Shown: piece by piece, positions 55,261-64,000 of the stretch
How the letters are laid out: every line of letters begins with the position of its first letter
Position numbering within the stretch: position 1 is the first letter of the stretch
Source: Seriola aureovittata
Taxonomy: Eukaryota > Chordata > Actinopteri > Carangiformes > Carangidae
DNA: 64,000 nucleotides
Assembly: GCF_021018895.1 (NCBI RefSeq)
Contig: NC_079365.1
Span: 15,389,501-15,453,500, forward strand
Direction of reading: 5' to 3'
Translations under genes and position numbers: made by a program
Notes under the pieces: model-generated
What the model saw: only the letters and a program-made list of their open reading frames with translations
What the model was told of the DNA's origin: nothing
Databases searched by the model: none

Positions 55261-58200
55261 AAGCAATTGAACAACAGATATGAGGCCTACCTATGTAAAT
55301 ACTGGACATAGAAAAACCACTTTGCAGTATTATGCAACTTATGGATGGAACTAATTACACAGGCTTTGAAAGAAGATTATTATATGATATTATATTAGTG
55401 CTAACTTATTTGATAATCCTTCTGATTGTTCCTGGATGATAACACTGTAATCACTGTTTCATTCATCTTCATCTTCCATTCTCAGGTTTCCTAAAAAAAA
55501 AAAAACAGAATAGCTTTTAGCAAGACGACCTGAGCAAATCCATTTTTGAATCTGAATATTTACTTAGCTCTGCTGTTGTTCACTGAGCTCACAGGACTAT
55601 GAATTATTAAATAAAGGTCAGGACCAAAGGCATGACCAAGTATGAAAAGCTCCCTTATCTAATAATATTTACATTTCAAATTCATAATAAGCTCATTATG
55701 TGGTCCATAGCACAATCATTAATGAACAATCAGCTCTCTTTTGCGTTATTTTTGCAATACTTTGTGAATTTATTACATGTCATTTTCGAAAACATCTTAA
55801 CAATCACCATTTCCACTTTATGAAGTGCCCCTAGATGCTTTACATTCATTACTGTACGTTTTAGCATTAGTGTCTTTCCTCCACTGTGGTTGTCATTTAA
55901 CATGAATGATGATTTTTTTCCAACAGGAAAATAGCACAATTTATGACCTTCTCTCATGGTCATTGTAGCATGGAGGCTCTTGTTCCAACCTAACACACAA
56001 TAGCTGTAACAGGCTGCACAGTGTGTACAGAAAAGGGGCCCATGAATGTTGGAATGAAAGACAGTGGAGTTAATTGGGCGGTTGTTTGACAAATAGGGTC
56101 ATTTATAAACGGTTTACTTCCCCATATGAGCCAGAGAAAACTAAAAATGTCAAATTGAGGTTAAATGGCAGCCGTTAAATGCAGTCTTGTTTCTGGAGCT
56201 TAATTGAAGAGTTGAGACTGTGAAATGGCTTGTTCCCAAACACATATTCTGCCTCATTTATTTTTCAGTGCTGATGAAATTTTAATTGCACATTAATAAC
56301 GCTTGACTTAATGCCGGAGAGAGAAGGTGCGATCCAGAATATCTATAGCTCCAGACGTCACCTCACCGTGGACCTTCTGGAGTTATAACCTGCCCAAAAA
56401 TACACAAAGGCACGAGCGCTCTCTCTCGGAAAAGCCATTTTTCATGTCAATGCAGCAGTGAAGGACACCATGTGTGCAGCTCTTCGATAGTCTGTTTTTC
56501 TGCTTGAGATGTAACTGAATAGTTTTAGATACACTTGAGTTTGTATTTGCACTATGAGTCTGTCAACTAAATAGTTTGGCATAATAATATGGACTCCTGG
56601 AAACACAGGAAAAGACTTGCAGGTAATAATTTCATCAATAAAAGATAAGTTCTTGTTGATATGGAACAGTGTGTGCTGAATGCCTCTGTTGGTATTTTTA
56701 CTGTAGTGTGGCCCAGTAGGAGGAAATGGAAAGTGGGTTGTGAATGAAACCAGCCCATGTAATGCAGCATGTCACAGCATGCCTCTGTTGCTCAGTTCTC
56801 CCCAAGGTGCGGTTCAGTCTCGGAGGGATCATGGTCGCGTAATAAATCACACTCCCAGGGGTGTGGCATTGGCACGATCATTGTTGTAAACTCCGAAACT
56901 CCATTTAAATGAAAACCATTTTTTTGCAGTGAGTTTGCAATGAGCAATTGTGTCTTAAATAAACAGATTAGGTTGTTCCACGTAGGTGAGTTTAGCCTGA
57001 CATTCTTAGCTGGAAAAAGGCGATGTCACTCACTTCTAATGAAATAATTAACATCTAATCAAACATGTTGAACTTTGACTGTTACTGATTTGGTCATGAA
57101 TACTTAAGTTCCTAGATAGATAAGTAATATTTTAATATATGATTCCAGGTGTTTTAAACATGCATGTGCTCTAGTTTCAATGAAAGTCGACTTCACTAAA
57201 GTGCTGCAGTATAATGTGTCAACTCTCATAGTTTTAGGTCGTGTTTTAAGAGATGAATGTAACAAATACACCTATAGTTTACCTTACATACCTCTGATAG
57301 TCAAGGTATCCAGAATCTAGATTCAATTAGCATTTTTTTGTTGAATCAGTATGAATTTGTTAGACTTAAATGAATAATAGAATATATATTTTATTTAGTT
57401 TCTTATCTTTCGTTTCAACATTGCAGGGATTAAACATAGACAATTGCACACACTACCACACACAAAAAAATTTGGATTGGGTATAAAATTCCTGTTGAAA
57501 AGTCAACTACAAAGTTTATGAATATACAGTAGATATTCATTTTTTTGTGACTTAACAGTAAGTCGATTGTTAAGTTCATGTTAAGTTTCACAGCATCTAA
57601 AAAATAATGTTGACTCATAAGGCTTTCATGTAATAGACTTTTCTTGACACTTCAACACTCTGGGATGCGAATTCCTGTCTCTCCTAAAAGCCCTCCAGTG
57701 CTTTCTCTACCCACTGAAGCTTTGGTCTAGAACAGGATACTGAGCTATAAAAACTGACACTTAGTTCTTTTGCCTTGGCAGAGGCTGTTTGAACCAATTG
57801 CACGGAAACTTCTCTCAGTGAGCCAGAGACAGCCATCACGAGAGGCAGTTAACTGCACTTCTTACCACACATTAGATATGCCCGATTGACTTCACTGTAA
57901 GCACTTTGCTTTGTTGTTTGATAAGTCTGAGATCACTGTGCGCCCCGGCTGTAGCTCTGTGTGGAGCGATCCACTGTGTTCTGTTACCGTGCTACACATT
58001 CACCCCACATGGCCTGGGAGACTACTTTTTGTAAGAATGGGAGGAAATCGATGGCAAAGACATTAAGATGTAAGGCAAGCAGGGCTGAGTGAGGACTCAC
58101 TCTGATCAGCCATTAGAGTGGGACTAAGACGTGTGACTTCCCACGGACCGCTGCCTGCTGATAGCCCTGCATGAGGGAGTGCAGTCTCTCATGCTAACCC

Positions 58201-59834
58201 CCAGCAGTGTGTCACAGGGGGAGCAGTGGGACCAGAGGAGATATGGCAGCACAGTCACTATGATTTTCTGGTCTCTGTTGTTATTTTCAGCTGTGGCTCA
58301 GAGTAATAGAGCATGTCTCTGTCTCCCCTCCCCTCCCTACCTTTCTCTTACTGCCTTTGTTTGTGTGTATGCATGCTCTTAACAGTGCCTGGGACTGTCC
58401 AACAGTGTATTTTATGAGTTGTTTTCAAGGGGTTGTTGCTGGGTGACAGCAACTCTTCCATTGTGCTTAGGTGAGCTCTGAGTAGCCACAAATCAATGGT
58501 GCACACACTTTCCTAGCTGCCAGACTGATTGCGGTCCCATGTATCGCCAAGTGAGCTTACACAGAGTCACATGGACTGTTCAGCAGATTGACAGAGGGAA
58601 CCAGAGTCTCTCTCTTTCCCCTCCTTGTTATTTTATCATCTCATCTGCCTGTATCCGTTGCCCTCTACTCCATCCTCTCATTATTCTTATACAAGTAGCC
58701 TAATCAGCACGTAAGCACTCATTATTGTATGAATTCTAATTAAAGATAGAAAGATTCTATAAACATATTTGTTTTATTCATCTAGTTCTAGATAATGGCT
58801 ATCCTCATATAATATAGCACCCCTTGAAAATTCCTTTTTCTAGCTTTTTATAGTCAGCTCTCAGACCGACTGCATTCAGACTGCTAAGTGGACCCAAAAG
58901 TAATATTCAAGTGGACGTTTTCAGAAAAAAGCAGTAGTTTGACAATTTATAACTTTTATAACTCCACAAAAATCATCCATATTCTTTAGGCATACAGAAC
59001 ATATTCTTTTTTTTTCACTTTTCAGTCTGTGGACACTTCAGATACAGCCACAGATATAAAGGTTGCCACACTGAACAGCTTTGGCTGAAACAGCAAAGTG
59101 CTGTTCCTGTTTTGTTTTCCTCTTAGCTCATGGTATCTGTCTTTACCTCCATGTTTCACCTTTTTTTTCTGCCGTACTTGAAAGAAATTGCCATTGTCCA
59201 AAGGCAACCACACGGACTCTGATGAAGCCCTCCTCTAAACTGTGAGAGACATTAGCATTATTGATTTAAAATATGCCTTTGATGCTCTTTGATCAGAGTG
59301 CAGAAGCATGTGAATGGAAATTCACCTTAGGAAGTAGCACGTCCCACCAGAGTGGCTGCTAATCGATAGAGGAAAATCTGCCCATCTGTGAACTGCAGAC
59401 GTGAGGATTAAATTGTTTGTGTAGAGGTCAGAGTGTGTTCCATATGCATCTTACTGGCTAAGCCTTAATGATTTCTCGGAGACTTCAAAGACTCGTGTTG
59501 CAATTAGAGGGTCCACGTTGCATTGGAGCTGCAGTTTCCTGTACATTTGTGCTGGACCTTCATACTTCATGCTTCGTTAAGCTCCTACTGAAAACGATAT
59601 TACTGCTCTCTGTACTGAGGTTTTAAAGGAATGCACTGATGGATAGGAGCTGAAGTTTTACCCAAGCATGTCTCTTACATTTCCTCCAAAATTACCAATA
59701 AAGACTGTTTGAAAGAGCAGGATTTAGTTCCCGTGGTCTATAAATGACTTCCTTCATTGATGGAGGGGCTGTGTTACCTGCATAGACAGACTACACAGTT
59801 TGCCTGCCAGCTACTGATCTATTTTACACACATA

Positions 59835-60225
59835 TGTTTTTGCCCACAGCTTCACTGTTGTGGTTCACTGTCACTGCTCGAGCAGCTGTTTTCAGTTACG
59901 AAGCTCTGATAAACGCACAGTACTCCAGCAGCTCAGCACCGACTGCCAGATAAACAACATTAAGAGACTAGCGGGTGAACAAAGTGGAGCATTTAGCAGC
60001 TAAAGAGCCAGATATTTCCCTCAGTACTTGGTGGAGGAGAGTGAATATTTACTTCCGTTCATCGGGTTCAACAGAAACTCGACTCCAAACAAATGCTAAT
60101 GTTTCTCTGTATCTGCTGGAAGTGTAAACAGGCAACTTTACTGACAAGCTCATATCAACTTAGTCCGATATTTTCCACTGCCCTCAGGTGGACAAAAAAA
60201 TCAATGAATGCAGGTTTAAGGTTTT
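59835..60225 (+). repeat. Interspersed fish repeat in kcnb1 intron
   Basis: Landmarks are CGAAGCTCTGATAAACGCAC, AGTACTCCAGCAGCTCAGCA, GTGGAGCATTTAGCAGCTAA and AGAGCCAGATATTTCCCTCA. It ends at GGTGGACAAAAAAATCAATG and AATGCAGGTTTA. I recognise this word order from other percomorph genomes as a non-coding dispersed repeat. The class is unknown to me. Confidence 0.5.
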
Positions 60226-63124
60226 GCTTGGAAACACATTCATGTAAGAAGAACTCAGGGATTTCGGACTAATGGATTTAGTCTCAGACTGTGATCCACA
60301 AAGCGTTTGCACAGATAACATGATCTGACTGTGCATTTGCCAAATACTGTGATTTAAGCAGGTGGAAATAACAAATCACAAATAATCAGTATATCGATCC
60401 ATTGTAGCAGAGTAAAGATGTCTCCTTTCTACTATTTCCAGTTTGGAGCAAATGGCTTTGGGATGAGGCAACTGTAGCCCTCTGAATCCTCCATTGCCCT
60501 GCAGTTTCCATGGAGAGAGGTGATCTGGTACGCTACATTACCTTATCGCACCAGCCAGCTGGGGCAATACGGCATATTACACATGCGCACATAGACACAC
60601 AGAGATTCCCACGGCACAGTATCTCTGTTTGACAGATCTACAAAAGCCCGTGCTTTATTTTTCGTACAAAGCCTTATCTGATTTTCCTTATATTCCTCAC
60701 ACATTTCTGGAACTGGGTTTTGTGCCTGTAGAGGACATTGACATTTAAAAAGGTCAGAGGTCAATCGCAAAGGGACAGAGACATGACTACTTTGCTGCAG
60801 AACTTCATTCATTATTCAGACAGGCCTGTCAGAGAGCGGAGAGAACATCACTCACACGATGTGGAGTGGTGTGGGGCCGAGTGGTCGCCCGCAGACAAAA
60901 GCAGAAGTTTCCAGAGAGTTAGACATTACAACCCAAAGCCATTGTGCACTAAAACTGCTTCTTAATCCACAGTTGCACACCACCCCAAGGTTTTCACCGC
61001 TCACTCTGCAGGCTGAGACTGAAAAGGTCATTTTCCAGCCACCCGTGCAGGAATGGCAGGCATGACTGAATAATGCAATGAAATTCTGTAGTCAGTCCAA
61101 TACATTCTCTGACAGCAGATATATTTTTTTCTGCGGAGCCTCAATCTGTGTAATCCATCTCTGAGCTTTCACAGATTCGTCTTCACGTGACACTGCTCTC
61201 CGCCGTTGCTCCCTCGACTTCTTGCCCAAACTCAAGTGCTATACAACGTGCCTTACCCTGCTTGTCATCAATCGGTGACTGCACAACAAAAAGATGGCTC
61301 GTGCATTTTTAACCAGCTGCTTTCGTCAAAGCGCGCCTCATCCGGGCGCACTTAGCCGTCAAGCGAATGGTAAAGAAACACTATGTAATGACACTGTAAC
61401 TGAGTAAGTTCTGAGCTTTGGCCTTTTGTTTGACTTCAGTTCAAAAGGCTCAGCTGATTTCACTAGATGTTATACTTGCATCTACTTCTAGTGTTTGCTC
61501 CTTAACCATGATATGGAGTTGAAATGATGTTGTTTTTACATCAATACAGACAAAGTGTTTATTCAACTACACACCCAGCAGTGTGAGGCAGCCTGTAGAG
61601 ATTCAAACCACAATAAACACAAAGTTCCCAACGTTTCCCTTCGTTTAAAATTGCAGTCACGCTATTTGAAGTCCCTCGTCTCCATGAAGGCAGGTGTAAA
61701 TCCACGTGTGTGCTGCTGCTCACAGCGGCTGCCAGACTGAGGAACAGTAATTACTTGAATTTGATACAGAACCCAACACCTGAAAGCTCCACGGACAAAC
61801 AGTCAACAACAGGGCTCAATTAACACCGGATCACCTCCAGTCTCTCACTGTGGAGCATCACGTCTGCCATGCTAGACAGGCCGAATTGAACAAAGCTTCG
61901 GGTTACAGTTGCACTGAGCATATCACCTGACGATACAGTAAACAAAACAGACATTTTATTTTCCAGTGAGGTTATCTACCTGTGACAAATGCAGCTTCTA
62001 AATGAGCTGATATACACGAGAAGAGCGAAGCTGATGCTGCACACATTATGTTATGGAGGTAAAACGTCAGCAGGAATAGAGGCAGATGGGTGTGAGAGAT
62101 GTGCATTGTTCCCCAGACGTGTCTCATTCAGTAGCTTCTGCTCTTTAGCAAACAGAGTGCGAACGCAAAAGCAAACACAGGGGCTATGTTTAAAAACCGC
62201 CGTCTGCGCTTCTCATTTTATGCCTCACATTCAGAGTGAGATGTGTGCAATCATGTATGGAGAGGAAAGCTTTAGATCCACTCCTGTGGTTGGTGTACAT
62301 GTGGAAGTATACCTCACAAATGATCCGCTGCAGCATGAGGGAGTAGAGTTCATCAGGGCTCCACACTTGACATTGTAATGCTTGGTTTCTGAGGCAACTC
62401 CCATTGTGGTTTACAGAGATAATGCAGCCCTTGAGATGAGGGTGGTTTGAGTGGGAGTGAGGTAAGAGGTTTTTCCTGTATCTCCACCTATAATGATCAC
62501 AGATGAGTCCAGCATAGGGGGATGAGAGCCCGCCTTCACTTTGTTGCAAATCTTCTCACCTCTCTCTGCTCACCTGTGTGGACCCAAGAAGACCCACTGC
62601 TGCATTGTCTCTGTGTGTCTGTGTGAGCTTGCCTACCAAGAGAGAAACAGTCATGGGGAGTTTAGTTCAATTTGTAGATCAATGTCTCCGCCTACTCTAT
62701 TAATTTCTTATAGAACAGAATAACTCATTCAAACCAGGGTATCAATACGAACAGGGAGCATGGAAAGACATGAAGAGTATGGTTTTTATTTTCTTTACTA
62801 TTTCATGATTTTTTTTTTAATGAAAAACAAGAAAACAAAATTTACAGAGGAAACTGTGGCACAGGTATTTTCAAAACCTACCATCCCAAGATGAGTTTTG
62901 TAATGGTGTTTGCACAAAGAGATTTAGAAGGACAAAGCAGAAGAGGAAAGGTTGTTAATATTATACAGGGTGTTGCTCATCCTAATGAGGCACAGCCTGC
63001 GAGGAGTGATGAAGCCACCTTAGTGTGACATCCAGCACAACCCCACCAGATCATCTACCTTAGCTCGGTGATGGCATTCCTCTCCCAAGGGGCCTCTATA
63101 AATAAATACTTCGTCACACACATG

Positions 63125-63126
<2 letters not shown>

Positions 63127-63174
<48 letters not shown>
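63127..63174. repeat. (CA)n microsatellite
   Basis: 48 bases of perfect CA in kcnb1 intron 1, followed 90 bases later by a second CA tract. Confidence 0.97.
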
Positions 63175-63175
<1 letters not shown>

Positions 63176-63264
63176 TCATGCACCGATTTCCAGTCTCTGG
63201 CTTCCTTTCAAACACATTTTCTTTTTTAGCCTGTTATTGTCCCACTCATTCTCCCCACGAAGCA

Positions 63265-63266
<2 letters not shown>

Positions 63267-63299
<33 letters not shown>
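63267..63299. repeat. (CA)n microsatellite
   Basis: 33 bases of perfect CA, the second of a close pair. Confidence 0.97.
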
Positions 63300-63301
<2 letters not shown>

Positions 63302-63749
63302 TCACAAACACATATCCTTAAATAGACACATTGATGTTGTAATTTAGGTGATTGTTTGTGACGGCCTGGAACCTTTTCATTGGACTACATCAAACTGTTT
63401 GGCAGTCATCTAATTTCCCCAACAACAGACTGTCAGATTCACAAGTATGTTTCTTTTCTAAAGCAGCAGAAGGTATGGCAGAGGTGCCTTTCATAGAGTG
63501 GGAGAGAGAAAAAGGGAGTGTGAGGGAGGGAGTGAGATAGACTGGCACTTAAGTGATTGGTGTGATAGCAGAGGGTCGCTGGAGACAGAGAGTGGTCAGA
63601 AAGTGGTTTTACTCAGTGCTATCACATAAGTTAGTGTTTTTAAAGTCGAGCACAGAAATGCAATATCTTTGTTTTTCATTTTTATTTGAATTTTCAGATG
63701 TAAATAAATATGTCTACATTTTGGAAAATATACTTTTTTTCCCAAGTTA

Positions 63750-64000
63750 GATGAGAAAAGATACCGCACTGATATCTGTAAGCTAAATACGAAGCTACAG
63801 CTAACTGCTGGTTAGCATAGCTTAGCGTAAAGACTGGAAACAGAGGGAAACAGCTAGCCTGGCTCTGTTTAACAAAATCCACCCGCCCACATTTCTAAAA
63901 CTCACTAACACATTATATCTCGCAGGTTGCAGTTTTTCAGGGGGTGCTGTGGGGTACTATTTCTTGCCTGGGTATAGGGACTTCCTCAAGGCTATGCTGG
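63750..64000 (+). repeat. Fold-back repeat, left part, cut by window edge
   Basis: Contains GATGAGAAAAGATACCGCAC, then AGCTACAGCTAACTGCTGGT, TAGCATAGCTTAGCGTAAAG, ACTGGAAACAGAGGGAAACA and GCTAGCCTGGCTCTGT. The arm matches the reverse complement of the right arm of the element at 18935-19265. Its partner arm should lie just right of the window. Confidence 0.7.

Larger units (their letters stand above)
52422..64000 (+). other. kcnb1: kcnb1 intron 1 (runs off the right edge)
   Basis: 11.6 kb without a coding exon. It holds a LINE relic at 54660-55260, a small ATTTAGATCTAAAT palindrome at 54010-54023, an interspersed repeat at 59835-60225, CA tracts at 63127-63174 and 63267-63299, and the fold-back repeat cut by the edge at 63750. 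The stretch 56100-56480 has balanced composition and homeodomain-like sites. Elsewhere I see nothing to name. The S1-S6 coding exon was sought (ILAIISI-like start) and not found. Confidence 0.8.

Noticed and set aside
52422..64000. Search for the kcnb1 S1-S6 exon
   Set aside because: No frame begins with the expected S1 sequence after an AG acceptor; the exon must lie beyond the window.

Overview
This is a vertebrate nuclear genomic window, almost certainly from a teleost fish and probably a percomorph. The genes are split by GT-AG introns, long CA/TG microsatellites are common, and the interspersed repeats (Tc1-like transposons, a tRNA-derived SINE, a CR1/L2-type LINE relic, fold-back repeats) are of fish type. 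Four protein-coding genes are supported, two of them cut by the window edges. No tRNA, rRNA, CRISPR array or prokaryotic-style operon was seen.

Layout. (1) 1-23,904, minus strand: the first three coding exons of srgap3, a SLIT-ROBO Rho GTPase-activating protein, with introns of about 8.5 and 14.3 kb; the rest of the gene lies beyond the left edge. (2) About 24.4-31.4 kb: non-coding, between two divergently transcribed genes. (3) 31,996-40,830, plus strand: a complete nine-exon thumpd3, a tRNA guanosine N2-methyltransferase (490 aa), whose last intron holds two adjacent, oppositely oriented Tc1-like relics. (4) 42,096-49,280, plus strand: a complete ten-exon ptgis (prostacyclin synthase, CYP8A1, 486 aa). 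(5) 51,867-52,421, plus strand: the first coding exon of kcnb1 (Kv2.1 potassium channel), encoding the cytoplasmic T1 tetramerisation domain. From 52,422 to the right edge is kcnb1 intron, with a dead LINE reverse transcriptase and other repeats.

All exon junctions reported were read from the sequence. Reading phase stays intact through every junction of thumpd3 and ptgis, giving full-length proteins without internal stops.

The four genes do not form a pathway. Their interest is positional. In human, SRGAP3 and THUMPD3 are head-to-head neighbours on 3p25, while PTGIS and KCNB1 are tandem neighbours on 20q13. Here both pairs keep their internal order and orientation but are fused, with under 1 kb between the thumpd3 polyadenylation signal and the ptgis start codon. 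That gap holds an alternating TG/CG tract able to adopt Z-DNA. A second theme is very short upstream ORFs just before the start codons of thumpd3, ptgis and kcnb1, including two bare start-stop elements. I saw no clear sign of a wholly new biological system; the best leads are the synteny fusion and the uORFs.
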